From: Asterella californica
Lineage: Eukaryota; Streptophyta; Marchantiopsida; Marchantiales; Aytoniaceae
Reading direction: 5' to 3'
Length of the DNA stretch: 64,000 bases
Assembly: GCA_036924285.1 (NCBI GenBank)
Contig: JAYKYS010000010.1
Coordinates: 19,381,001-19,445,000, forward strand
The position numbers were made by a program, and so were the translations under genes. A model generated the notes under the pieces. That model did no database searches. It was not told the origin of the DNA and saw nothing but the letters and a program-made list of their open reading frames with translations. Below are positions 37,201 to 49,023 of this stretch, piece by piece (positions within the stretch are counted from its first letter, which is position 1; the number at the start of each line of letters is the position of its first letter).

Positions 37201-38206
37201 GCTCTTGGTATGCTTGAGAGATTTGGTATGCTTGACTGCAAATTCATTGCTATGCCATTAGAGCAAAGGGTAAAGCTAGGAACAAAGGATGGTGAGTTAC
37301 TTACATCCACACATGTCCATACAGATGGTTGAGAGTCTTATCTACCTTACGATCATCAGACAGACTTGAGCTATGCCGTCAATCTGATCGGTCAGTTCAT
37401 ACAATCACCACTGAGGTCACATTTGGAGGTTATCAAACAGATCATCTGCTACGTGAAGTTCTCGATGCAGTACAGAATTCACTGTTGATACGGTGGATCA
37501 TTGTTGTTACATGACTACACTGGTGCTGATTGGACAAGGAGTGCCGGCAGGAGATCCACGTCAGGTTATGCTTTTGGACTTGGAAGCGCTGCTATAAGCT
37601 GGGCTTCTAAGAAGCAACTTATGGTTGCTTTGTCATCCACTAAAACATAGTATCGAGGAGCAACAAACGCAACATTTGACTTCGATATCTGCTATTTGAT
37701 ATTGATGTGGAGTGTTCAGATTCTGTTTTTGTATATACAAACAACATTAGCAGCATGAAATTAGCTAGTAATCATCTTTTCCATGCTAGGATGAAGCACA
37801 TTGAGGTGCACTATCATTTCATTAGAGAGAAGGTACTTGCATGAGAGATTAAGCTCAGTTACGTGAGCACAGGAGATAAGGTTGCCGATATTCACTAAGG
37901 CATTGCCTAGAGATAAGTTTGATGCTTTCAAACATTGTCTAAGAGTACAGGATATAGAGTCGACCTTGAAAGAGAATGTTGATATAGTCCCAAGCTCTAA
38001 TAGATCAACGGCTAATATAAGCCGGAGTTGTTAAGATAGTTATGTATAGTTAGTTAGATGACTAATCTCATTAAGGTTTCTCTTGTACTCTCTTCCACTA
38101 TATATACATGGAGAGACAAAGCCTCTCTCATCTCATTCATATTTTACTTCTTTGTCTACTCGTTCTTTCTTCTTGGAGCGTCTTCCTAGAAGTATTGATC
38201 TTTCTA
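34264..38206 (+). mobile_element. Decayed LTR/Copia retrotransposon, integrase region deleted
   Basis: The ends of two LTRs match: about 34264-34402 and 38070-38206, sharing TATATATACATGGAGAGACA. A primer site TGGTATCAAAGC (34405-34416) is of initiator Met-tRNA type. A gag of the UBN2/Copia type starts at 35079 (MAKIMSLTTGEKLDKNNYHV) and includes a knuckle CNYCKKQGHNANQC. It is followed by protease-like sequence near 36.0 kb, then RT directly from about 36.55 kb (YKVRLVAKGYTQQHGVDFEK, FAPIVKM, and YVDV where YVDD is usual), and RNase H near 37.5 kb (SGYAFGLGSAAISWASKKQ). Integrase is missing: a large internal deletion. Many stops; several fit C-to-T change. The upstream halves of the LTRs differ strongly, so the outer limits are uncertain. 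Confidence 0.85.
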
Positions 38207-38209
38207 CAA

Positions 38210-39408
38210 AGATTACCAAGTGAGACTACTACTTCTGTTGTATTTGTGATAACACCCGTGGTTTTGACTCAATCAAATGCCTTAGCACAGATACCGATAC
38301 CTTCAGTTCCATTCAATGACTCCAAATTTATCAGTAAATTTGAGTTAGTATGTGAAATGTGTGATATCACTGACAACACCGTTAAAATGACTTTCATCCG
38401 ACCCTATTTAATAAGCGAAGTGGATACGTGGTATCAATGATTACTTGTGATAACCACTATGGTTGGAATATTTTCATTACAGAAGATAAGAAGAGATTTC
38501 CTTCATACAAGCAGGAGATTTATAATTCTATAGATTCAATCTACAAAGATACAGATGAGTATATGAAGAAGTTCATTCATCTATTCAAGCTTTATGTTGC
38601 GACACTCAATGATAATAAAGCAAACATTATGTTACTTAAATACTTTATGAAAGCATTACTGAGACGTGCATATGAGTGGCCACGGTTAATAAGTACTATT
38701 TTGGATCAAACATATGATAAAGCAAAAGGTTGGCTTCTGTCAATGAGTTGCATCTTAATCAACCAAATATTTTTGAACTATTTGCTCAACAAATGGGCCA
38801 GATGATGCCCAATAATCATACACCAATCCATCAGTACTTTCTAGTACACCGTATCCAACCCACTTCATGATATCAAATACCACAACCTCCTTATGGTTAT
38901 AATGTATCAATGATGATGCCAACTCATATGATTTAATCTCTTGCATAATATCATCGAAATGATAGGTATGTCATGTACACAAGGAATGACGAGTACTCCT
39001 AATCTAAATATGATACATATTGTTCAACACTATCCTCAATAACAATCTCATGTTGTTCCTCCTCCAGTCGGAAGTTTCAAATGTGGTTTGTTCAAAGTGT
39101 GAAGCTGAAGGTCATACTAACCTTACATGTCTAGTTACACCTACAAACTTTTATATATAATGCAAAAGAACTAGACATGTCATTGAATATTGCAAGACGT
39201 TACGGATAAATCAACGGAACAATAATCCTCCAAGGTGAGAATAAATTGTAATCACAGTTGCTCAGAAAAAAAGCTAATGCTAACAACCACAACAAGTTCA
39301 ACAATTTAACCAACATCTTGAAGATCCACCTCCTAAAGATCAAGGACGAGGAAGAGGTGATTTTGTGGTTGTTATCATTATGGTCAAAATCATATAGCTC
39401 GAGATGTC
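38210..39408 (+). pseudogene. Gypsy-type gag remnant
   Basis: PSVPFNDSKFISKFELVCEM and IRPYLISEVDTWYQ match the retrotransposon gag domain pattern (small charged helices ending in a Trp-Tyr motif). Further reading on in another frame gives EYMKKFIHLFKL. A zinc-knuckle-like CYHYGQNHIARDVC lies at about 39379-39420 and is cut by the start of the next element. Frameshifts and stops make it non-functional. Confidence 0.7.
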
Positions 39409-39736
39409 TGTCGTGCGCATACACATCGCTACACAACATACATCGCTGTCAGAGATACACCACACATACACATAACACATGAACGATGTCATACACATAC
39501 ACAAGTGTACCACAATCTGCATTGAGAAATTATCATCTCCAACACTACAACACTGATTACTCACAAATGGTCAAGCCAAACCCACTCTAAACGCGAAGAG
39601 AATCCGGGTTACACTCAACTAGACTATCCACCATAGCCTGGAGCTTGAAGGCTCAACTCGAAGACCTAAGGCCTCCAAGCCTTACCTGCGAAGTTTATCC
39701 CTAGTGGGCTCTCCTACCAACTCGCCCTAACGGCAC
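39409..39736 (-). repeat. Distal part of the methyltransferase-element 3' LTR
   Basis: This part continues LTR sequence 47525-47344 across the Gypsy copy A insertion. It ends with a 108-bp block (39409-39516) that also starts the LTR (47420-47527), differing at two positions. The outer end reads CACGACA on the minus strand and abuts the gag remnant. Confidence 0.6.
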
Positions 39737-40536
39737 TGTCACGTCACAAGTATCCCATTATTTGTGTGCGTGTTTATATAAGTTTCATTAGATATGACTA
39801 TCTTATAGGTTACTCTAGTTCGAAGGTCTAAATCTAGAGTGATCAAAACTAGCCATAACTAGCGGAGATAGTTATAACTAAGTTGAGGAAACTATTAGAG
39901 GTTCCACTATGGCACTATGGGACAAGTGCGGAGGTCTAAATATGCTTCTCAAAAGTATGTATCTTTGTTGACCATCGCTGATTGGATGCATGATGAAAAG
40001 TCATGCACAAAGATCTAAAGATGCTCCTCAAAAGACGTATTAGTTTGTTGTCGTCTTCCGATTGGATAGGATGGAAAGTTAACACTTTACAAAAGCTAAA
40101 GTAGGAGAATCTCTTACTTTTGTAAAGTAGAACAAGTAATGTGTGTGCTATTCTTAAAAGCTTAGTAGCCTTTAGAAGTTTTACTATTTTGGATTGCGCA
40201 CTTACCATGAGGTAACGTAACTTAGTGAAAGTTACCACGGTAAGAAGTTGTAGAGTATATAAGGAGGAGTTGAGAAGGTGGAAGACAATCTCATTTTCCT
40301 GTCTATAAGTAAAGTGAGCATTGGAGACCTTGGGAGTCCTTGAGTACTATGTGATGCAATGTGGAGGGCGGGGTTAGAACTTGTTTGCAGGAACGCTATT
40401 AGAGGGACCGATGTGACCATACGGGTCAGAGTGTTGAGTGAAGTGAGCATAGGTATGATAGAATCTTTGTAATTAAGGTGCACTAGTAATCCTAGTCATC
40501 TGAGGTACCCCTGGGTGAGAGACAGGCCGGCTTACA
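39737..40536 (+). repeat. 5' LTR of Gypsy copy A
   Basis: TG...CA ends, 800 bp. It contains a likely promoter block (GTATATAAGGAG at about 40255). Confidence 0.93.
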
Positions 40537-41128
40537 TTTTTGGTTCCGTTGCCGGGACCTCGATACAAAGATTCATATTCAGTTGTTAGAACAGTTCATG
40601 TCTGTTTTTTAGCATGAGTTCAGAACCTTTGTACATACACTATGTTATAGAGGGCAAGATAAGCTTTCCAATAAGCTTGATATCTCCGAGAGATCAATTG
40701 TAAGGAGAGAGTTATGTCTTTCGGAAGTTAAGGAGGTTTTTTCAGTATCAAATAGTGAGCTCTCGGGAAGGAGTTTACAGTCATTTTCATATTTACAGTT
40801 TTTAGAGTTAGACCTTGAAATCTTCCATGCTGATAGCTTGCAAGATAAGATATCTAGGCATCCAAATCATGCGTGAATTGATCGAGTAGAACTGGAGTTA
40901 TGACATTCGAAGCGAAGGGGGGTCAAATCTGTTATATCGCTTGCTGAAGTAAAAGAGTGAAAGAATTTCAGAATTCTTGAGAGGGTTATGTTTGATCTCT
41001 GAGGCTCAAGGTTGACAAGTTAAGCTTCTTCTTAGTAATGTGAGAGATTTCTAAGCGAGAAGATAGTCGAGTGATCAAAAGTGTCAAACAAACTATAGAG
41101 CAAGAGAGATGTATGACGGATCATCGTC

Positions 41129-41593
41129 ATGGAAGGACAGCAAGAGTGGAAATTGAGGTTGAGCAAGATCCCTCAAGGCTATGCGGTGATAGTTACCGCT
41201 GATCTGGCGAAAGGAGAATTTCAACTAGAATTTGAGGAAGAAGCAGAGAGTAGTCGTAAGAACCAGGAGAAGAACTCGAGGTGCTTTTTGTGTGGAGAAG
41301 AAGGACATAAAGTGAGCAAGTGTCCTACGAAGAATAGACTTTTGCGTGAATGAAGAGGGTTGGTCGACTTAAGCTTACACATAGGTCCTTCTTCCCCTAG
41401 ACAAGGCGTCATTGACCCTACAACCTTTTGTCCTAGATGTGGAGTGGACGGGATTCCAGTTGAGCACGAGTGTAGCGCAGTGGTTGCTTTGCTAGAAACT
41501 GTAGCCGAAGGTCTCGAGAGAAGGTTGAGTGTAGAAACGGAACGAGTGAAGACCTCTAGCGAGGATGGAGATAGTCTGTCACACGAGAGATAA
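41129..41593 (+). pseudogene. ORF0 zinc-knuckle protein of Gypsy copy A (one nonsense codon)
   Basis: The same 154-codon frame as the intact ORF0 of copy B (57738-57274). It has a knuckle CFLCGEEGHKVSKC, then an in-frame TGA at 41351-41353 where copy B has CGA (Arg), a C-to-T change. The second Cys/His cluster CPRCGVDGIPVEHEC follows after the stop in the same frame. Confidence 0.85.
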
Positions 41594-41728
41594 GATGACC
41601 ATGAGGGTCAAACTTATTCCAACCTTTGGAGAGGAGAGAGCTCACCGGGGAAATTGTGGATTGCGGTGAAGTGCGATCTTCACATCCGCAAGCAGTTCCT
41701 TGAGTAAGAAGAAGAAAAGAAGAGAAGA

Positions 41729-44700
41729 ATGGGGAAACTTCCGGTGTTTTACGGAAAAGATGGAGAAGACGTGGAAGGATTTGTGAGAGACTTCAAAAGA
41801 GCATGCATTGGCAATGGAGATCGAAAGAAGAGCGAGTGGGTAGGGTTGATACCTGAATTTCTTGAGAATTCTGCATTGACATGGTATGAGGATAGGAAGA
41901 AGAGAAGCGTAGTGGGGACTCCAGTTGATACTTGGGAAGTATTGACGGAGGCCTTAATTGAAACTTTTCTTCCCGATGAAAGTTACGAGAAGTTAATGGT
42001 AGAGGTAACTTACCTCAAACAAGGAGAGAAAGAGAAAGTAAGGACTTACGCCGAGAGGGTGGAGAAATTAGAACAAAAGTTTCGGGTGGTTTTACGAAAG
42101 AGTGGAGATGTAGTAGAACCAACGATGGTGGGCATTGGAGCAATGCTCACAAAGAATTTTATTGGGGGATTGAGGCCGGAGATTCGAACACAAGTGCGGT
42201 ATGAGAGACCAACTTCGAAAGCTGATGCAGTGAAGATCGCAACCAGGATGGAAGAGAGTCTGGATGGAGACGACTTGCAACCAATGACTGTTGGGGCAGC
42301 ATGTGGAGATGTGCAAGGGCCGATCATGCCAACTCTGACGCCTGCGAGTGTTCCGACTGTTCGATTTCAGAATCTGACTCCGATAGCTCCTACTAGTGCG
42401 GTTACAGTCACTGTACCATCTAGATCTGTTACTCCCGACTTGACAGAGTCTCTGGCAGATTTGAAGATCAATATGGTGAATTTGTTGCAACACTGCAGTC
42501 CAAATGTTGGAGGAGGCTCACGAGGTTATGGGAACTATCAGTCTAGAGGTGGACCACCGCAAGGATCACCAAGTAACTACACGAACCAAGGATGTTTTAC
42601 GTGCGGAGGATCACATTTCCAACGTAATTGTCCAAGTCGTAATGGTGGAACGGCGGATGGAGCTTCAACTTCACAAAGCAAGGACAAGGGTGTAGCATGC
42701 ATTGACATCTTGGAGCCACGAGATGTACGAGAAGGTTTTCAATCTGTAGAGCTGTTGGCTCAAGAGAGGAAGAGGATGAGGACGCATTTCGACGAGAGAG
42801 AACCAGTCGTGATGAAGATTCTCCAAGTCAAAATACTCGGAGTAGCAAATCTTCTTCAAAAATCAAAGAACGGCGGAAGAAATTGGGAAATACTGATTTC
42901 ACAATTTCGATGGAGCAATCAAAATACAATGTGGTGGAAGACGTGGGTAAGCAACGAGCAAACATTACTGTGGGACAGTTGATTGCTCTGAATCCTTCGG
43001 TGAGGAAAGAACTTCGTAGCGGTCTAAGCTTCCGACGAGGTCGGAAGAAAAAGGTAAATCCTTCTACTGTCGATGTAAGTGTTTTAGATGCTAGTGAAGA
43101 AGAGGTGTGCAACAAGGCATCAAAAGTAGAGGCTCGTATCAATGGGAGAGATGTCTCAGATGTTCTTGTCGATGGAGGATCGGCAGTAAATGCCATCTCA
43201 GAACGACTCATGAGGAAGTTGGATCTAGTACCAACTCGTCCTTCTAGTATCACGATAGGTATGGCTAACAGACAGCGAGTTAGACCATTGGGAGTGCTGG
43301 AGAGAGTTTGTGTGTCAGTAATGGGAGTGCAAGTAAACATGACATTTCAAATCTTGAAAGAGTCAAGTTATGAAATGTTACTCGGAAGACCTTGGCTTCG
43401 AGCAGTACATGCAACGGATAACTGGCACAAAGGTTATTTACGCATCGGACCGAATCACCACCTGATCAAAGTTCCATTGCTCGGAGATCAAGTTGGGACG
43501 TCGGAATCGGATCGACCCACATCGGACTACTGGGAGTCAGAAGTTGTCGATACTACTTCTGATGTAGGTACCAATTCTTCAGATTCAGAATCTGAAAATA
43601 CATCCTCAGAAGAAGAGAGAGAAGAACGAAATGTGGGTGTGAACGTAGTGGATCTTTTCCTTTCTCCGGAAGTGCAAAGAGATAGAGACAAAGAACCGTT
43701 GAATCCCGAGGAGGTGGAGAGAAGAATTGCCACCTTACGTTATGGATCGAAGGTTACTAAAGAGGAGAAGAGTTGTTTCGAAGAGATCTTTCGCAAATAC
43801 ATTCATGTATTTGCATTTAGTTACAAGGATCTGAGGGAGGTCACACTAGAGCAACACCGTACCGAGTTAGAGAAGGAAGTCAAACCGGTGCGACAGAAGC
43901 AACGAAGAGTGAGTCCTCCAATTGCGGATCAGGTGAAAGAAGAGATCGAGAAGCTGCACACTGCTGGGTTCATTTACGAGGTGGAGCATTCTGAATGGGT
44001 ATCACCCATTGTGATCGTAAAGAAGAAAAATGGCAAATTGAGGGTGTGTGTGGATTACAAGAAGCTCAATGCGGCACAAAGAAGGATTATTATCCTCTAC
44101 CTTTCATCGACGAGATCTTGGAAGAAGTGGCGGGAAACGAATGGTACAGCTTTGGAGATGGTTATAGCGGATATAACCAGATCAAAATTGCACCAGAACA
44201 TCAACACCTGACCACTTTCACTACTCCGTGGGGTACGTTTGCACTTCGAGTCATGCCATTTGGTCTGTGTAATGCTCCTGCGACGTTTCAAAGGTTTATG
44301 AACAAAGTGTTCGAACCTTTCTTAGGAAAGTTTGTGAGAGATTTTATAGATGACTTTTGTGTTTACGGGAGTAAGGAGAAGCATTTTGAGCACCTTGTGA
44401 AGGTCTTAGAATGTTTAGGTGTAGCAAATGCATCTCTCAATCCGGAGAAATGTATTTTTGGGTGTGAGGAAGGGTTACTCTTGGGTCATATCATATCCAA
44501 GGACGGCATTGCCGTTGATCCAGAGAAGGTGCATAAGATCTTAGAGCTCCCTTTTCCTAGTACTCTCACTAAGCTACGACAGTTTTTAGGTATGGTGGGG
44601 TATTATCGAAGGTTTATACTCTCGTTCTCACATAAAGCGTATGCTTTGACTATATATCTGAAGAAGGGAGTAGATTACGTGTTGATTTTAGGAGATGAAG

Positions 44701-46530
44701 AAGCTCTAGCCGTCTTTGAGGACTGAAGAAAGCTCTTACTTCAGCTCCGATCTTGGTTAAGCCCGATTGGAATAAACAGTTTATTCTATATACGGATGCT
44801 TCAAATATAGTAGAAGGATGTACTTTAAGTCAGTATGATGTTGAAGGTAGAGATCATCCTATTGCATATGCTAGTCGGCAAATGGTCAAGGCAGAGAGAA
44901 ATTATTCTGTGACAGAGAGAGAAGGATTAGCAGTGATCTATGCTTTGAGAAAATTTCGACATTATCGCATAGGAGACAAGTTCACTATCGTTACAGATCA
45001 TAAGGCATTGAAGTACATCTTCAATAAACCTATGGTCGAAGGACGATTAGCAAGGTGGAAGCTCTTATTGTCAGAGTACGAATATGAGATCTGTGATCGA
45101 CCAAGGAAGAAACACGCGAATGCAGATTTGTTATCTAGAGCTTACGATGACGATGGAGAGGAGCCGGTGGATGACACCTTTCCTGACGAAGATTGGATGG
45201 TCTTGAGCAACTCTATTATCCCAATAGATATCAAGAAATTTGGGATTTTGTTACAGAAGGTGTCTATCCAGATGGGATGCGGATCAGAGAGAAGAAGACA
45301 TTGGTGAAACGAAGTCAACCTTACTCGGTGGTGGAAGGTGTGTTATTCCATGAAGGAGTTGATGGGGTCCTGAGAAGAGCTGCGAGCAAGGACGAGTCTC
45401 TACGACTCATGGAAGAATTCCATGATGGTCCAGTATGTGGAGGACATTTCGCAGGCAAGTTGACGGCTCATAAGATACTCGACGCGGGATATCATTGGAG
45501 GGGGATGTTTAGAGATTGCTTGACGTATTGTAAAACCTGTGATGTTTGTCAAGCTTTCGCTATCAAATCTAGTGTTTCCACTCCTCTTAGATCTATTCCG
45601 GTCCTTGGACCTTTCGAGAAATGGAGAATAGATTTTGATGGGCCTTTGAATCGCACCCCTCGCAACAATAAGTATATTGTTGTAGCCACAGATTATCTTA
45701 CGAAGTGGGTAGAAGCTAGACCTCTTGTAACTATTGGAGAAGTTGAGGTGGGTAGATTTCTGTACGAATGGATCATAACTAGGTTTGGATGTCCTTTGGA
45801 GTTAGTTTCTGATAGGGGTCGAGAATTTGTGAGTGGTATGACTACTGCTATGTGCACCCACTTCTCCATTTCTCAGAGGGTTACTACTTCATATAAACCT
45901 AGTTCAAACGGTTTGGTAGAGAGGACAAACTTTACCTTGTGTCAGATGTTAGCAAAGGATGCTGACATGGAAGGGGCCAAACACAACTGGGACAAGCGTC
46001 TTCATGCGGTTCTATGGGAGTATCGAACAACAGTGAAGACGTCTACGGGATATTCACCTTTCAAGATGGTGTATGGGTTGGAATCCAGATTACCAATCCA
46101 GTTCGACCTAACCACCTTTCAGACCTTACAAGCTGGATTGAAGAGAAAGGGTGGTCAAATAGCTGAGAAAGAGAGGAGAGAAACTTTGTTTGAGCTGGAG
46201 GAGAATAGAGACGATGCAGCTCAACGAATTGAGATGGCCCAACTACAACAGAAGAAGAGCTACGACAAGCGCTTGGCGAAGAACAAAACGAAGTTACAGC
46301 CATTTCAAAAGGGTGAGTGGGTGATGCTATGGGATGCTATTAGATACAAGCGAGTTCAAAAGAAGTTCTAACGTCGATATTTTGGGTCTTTCATCATCTC
46401 CAAAGTGTGGAGTAATAACACCTATGATCTTCAAGAGAGAAGTGGTACGTTCTTCGATCGAGTGAACCACGACAAGCTGAAGAAGTTTCATCAACGTGAT
46501 ACTTCACTCCGAGGACGGAGTGAAAATTAA
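41729..46530 (+). pseudogene. Gag-Pol of Gypsy copy A (frameshifted)
   Basis: Gag starts MGKLPVFYGKDGEDVEGFVR and has knuckle CFTCGGSHFQRNC. Then come an aspartic protease with VLVDGGSAVNAI (DGGS where DTG/DSG is usual), RT with FIDDF at the YxDD site, RNase H (YTDAS, TDHKALKYIF), a zinc-binding integrase head, and an integrase core. Compared with copies B and C it carries a 24-bp in-frame gag deletion near 42439, small indels near 42813 (gag/pro), 44074 (RT), 44722 (RT/RNase H) and 45229 (before integrase), and a TTA-to-TAA stop near 46370. The pol pieces therefore lie in several frames, and no full polyprotein can be made. Confidence 0.92.
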
Positions 46531-46543
46531 GTCTGGGGGTAAA

Positions 46544-47343
46544 TGTCACGTCACAAGTATCTCATTATTTGTGTGCGTGTTTATATAAGTTTCATTAGAT
46601 ATGACTATCTTATAGGTTACTCTAGTTCGAAGGTCTAAATCTAGAGTGATCAAAACTAGCCATAACTAGCGGAGATAGTTATAACTAAGTTGAGGAAACT
46701 ATTAGAGGTTCCACTATGGCACTATGTGACAAGTGCGGAGGTCTAAATATGCTTCTCAAAAGTATGTATCTTTGTTGACCATCGCTGATTGGATGCATGA
46801 TGAAAAGTCATGCACAAAGATCTAAAGATGCTCCTCAAAAGACGTATTAGTTTGTTGTCGTCTTCTGATTGGATAGGATGGAAAGTTAACACTTTACAAA
46901 AGCTAAAGTAGGAGAATCTCTTACTTTTGTAAAGTAGAACAAGTAATGTGTGTTCTATTTTTAAAAGCTTAGTAGCCTTTAGAAGTTTTACTATTTTGGA
47001 TTGCGCACTTACCATGAGGTAACGTAACTTAGTGAAAGTTACCACAGTAAGAAGTTGTAGAGTATATAAGGAGGAGTTGAGAAGGTGGAAGACACTCTCA
47101 TTTTCCTGTCTATAAGTAAAGTGAGCATTGGAGACCTTGGGAGTCCTTGAGTACTATGTGATGCAATGTGGAGGGCGGGGTTAGAACTTGTTTGCAGGAA
47201 CGCTATTAGAAGGACCGATGTGACCATACGGGTCAGAGTGTTGAGTGAAGTGAGCATAGGTATGATAGAATCTTTGTAATTAAGGTGCACTAGTAATCCT
47301 AGTCATCTGAGGTACCCCTGGGTGAGAGACAGGCCGGCTTACA
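46544..47343 (+). repeat. 3' LTR of Gypsy copy A
   Basis: 800 bp, begins TGTCACGTCACAAG right after the polypurine tract and ends GGCTTACA. About 99% identical to the 5' LTR by eye. Confidence 0.93.
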
Positions 47344-47525
47344 GCACTAACGGCCTTACCGGGATGCGCCACTTCGCACTTGGTCAACCTAGCCGAGTTG
47401 CCCAAACTGACGTGACAGCTGTCGTGCGCATACACATCGCTACACAACATACATCGCTGTCAAAGATACACCACACATACACATAACACATGGACGATGT
47501 CATACACATACACAAGTGTACCACA
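47344..47525 (-). repeat. Proximal part of the methyltransferase-element 3' LTR
   Basis: On the minus strand the LTR starts TGTGGTACACTTG directly after the G-rich polypurine tract and continues to 47344, where Gypsy copy A is inserted; it resumes at 39736. Confidence 0.65.
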
Positions 47526-47703
47526 ATCGCCCCCCTAACTGGCGGTTAGGTCCCTCTAACTCCAGATAGCTCCATATCCCAACTACGTGATATACACCTT
47601 CATGGGTGCAAGGATCAGGAGGTAGGGTGCTACATCACCCCATCGTTAATCGCCTGTCTGCAATCCATACCACGCAAAGATCTAATCAGACTAGACCACT
47701 CCG

Positions 47704-48219
47704 CTATATACATCGAGGACAAACCCACCGTCCAGTAGGAACTACACTGAGAGGTGGAGTCAAACATGACATGTGCCAACCTCTCGAACAACCATCACAC
47801 ACCAACATACGGACTGCTCCACCAGCAGACCCACACAACATACACCTCAAGCCCGCGCATACAATTGCTAAGCTTGGGTCAACGGTACGATCAATGTTGG
47901 GAAGATGACATGGCGCGCAATTACGCACATGGTCCTTCCACACAACACCATCACGGCCCTCTAACATGAGTACTCCAGAAGGTAACACCTCTCGCACTCG
48001 TAAAATAGTGCGCCTTGCAATCACATCCAACGTCGTCGGTGTGGTCTACTGCAGATAGATATAATCACCAGGACGAAACCTGCGAATCGATGGTCGATAA
48101 CCTCCTCCTCGGATAGTTGCATATCGCAACGTGTCTCTATGCTGAGCAATCGCTAGGTTCTCAAAAGCCATAGGCATAACTCTCCGAAATGTCTCTGCTC
48201 GTTGAGAACATGCTCTCAC
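47704..48219 (-). pseudogene. C-terminal Pol tail with PHD finger (methyltransferase element)
   Basis: After the integrase core the reading continues through RRFRPGDYIYLQ (beta-barrel-like integrase tail), LPSGVLMLEGRDG and CAPCHLPNID. It ends in a C4HC3 zinc finger: CMLCG, LVCDGC, WHMSC, WVCPRC. That spacing and the Trp two residues before the last Cys pair are PHD-finger features; PHD fingers usually read the histone H3 tail. The finger itself is unbroken, but a TAG lies upstream (after DYIYLQ) and another after DDPDM. It probably serves target-site choice, as chromodomains do in other Gypsy elements; this is inference. Confidence 0.8.
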
Positions 48220-48954
48220 TCACATATCCGGGTCATCAAGGTTCAGCACCTCAGCAGAATCACGACGAATGGCCGAAGGTAGATTTGGATCTCGGTCATA
48301 CAATAGAAAATACGGTGAGAAGGAAGCCAAAGACGCTTGTCGGCTGAAACGGTAGTCCATAGCCAACCATGGTAACTGCACATCCCAGTCTCTCGAGTGG
48401 CTCTTTTGCAAGCCATACTTGCGCAATCCTCTCTTCACCGTCTGAACTACCCTCTCCGTCAAACCATCCGCCTCAAGATGATCTCGAGATGTAGTCCGAT
48501 GATCAATCAGCGCCTGATCACACAAGGCCTGAAACTCACCAAGGAACTCTGTACCTTGGTCTGTTAGCACTTCAGCTGGTGCTCCAAAACGACTCAGCAC
48601 TCGATCTAAGAACGCATACGTTGTCCTTTCACTCGCCTTGTCTGGTAATGCCACCAACTCAATCCACTTGGAGAAGTGCTCCACCATCACCAACACATAT
48701 CGGTGGTGACGTACGGTTAACGATAAGGGTCCCGCAAAATACAAACTCCAATGGTAACCCAACCCCATAATCGGTAAGGGGTGTAACTGTGGAGTAGGAG
48801 CATTAAACGATGCTCGTACTCGATCACAAACCACACATTGTGCGACAAACTGTTGCACATCGATGTGCATACCACGCCACCAATACTGTCCTTGGAGTAA
48901 GCTATGTGTACGCTTCACTCCAAAATGTCCCAACTCCTCATGGGCATGTCGCAC
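48220..48954 (-). pseudogene. Integrase of the methyltransferase element
   Basis: Zinc-binding head HAHEELGHFGVKRTH followed by CVVCDR (HHCC), then the catalytic core. The second Asp is in VLTDQGTEF and the Glu in GLTERV. The first Asp is lost: WSLYFAGP replaces the usual W..DF.GP, a GAT-to-TAT change, so this integrase would be inactive. The frame is open for 244 codons and ends in a TGA or TAG just past DPDM. Confidence 0.9.
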
Positions 48955-49023
48955 TAACTATGCCCTCTGGGATGGATGTGGCATTATCCGTATCCTCCCA
49001 TCACCCCACACTCGAAGTACATG

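Larger units (their letters stand above)
39737..47343 (+). mobile_element. LTR/Gypsy retrotransposon, copy A (7607 bp)
   Basis: Two 800-bp LTRs (TGTCAC...CTTACA) differ at about 8 positions by eye, so the insertion is young. GCAC flanks both ends (39733-39736 and 47344-47347), and removing the element restores contiguous sequence of the host LTR. The primer site TGGTTCCGTTGCCGGGA (40541-40557) resembles the Asp-tRNA type. The polypurine tract is GTCTGGGGGTAAA (46531-46543). Coding order is ORF0, gag, protease, RT, RNase H, integrase; no chromodomain is seen. It is inactive because of frameshifts and stops (see its coding entries). Confidence 0.95.

Noticed and set aside
40232..40483. 83-codon open frame recurring in every Gypsy LTR (also 47039, 51553, 58383 and 61058)
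   Set aside because: It recurs only because LTRs are copies; it lies antisense to the LTR promoter region and has no domain features.
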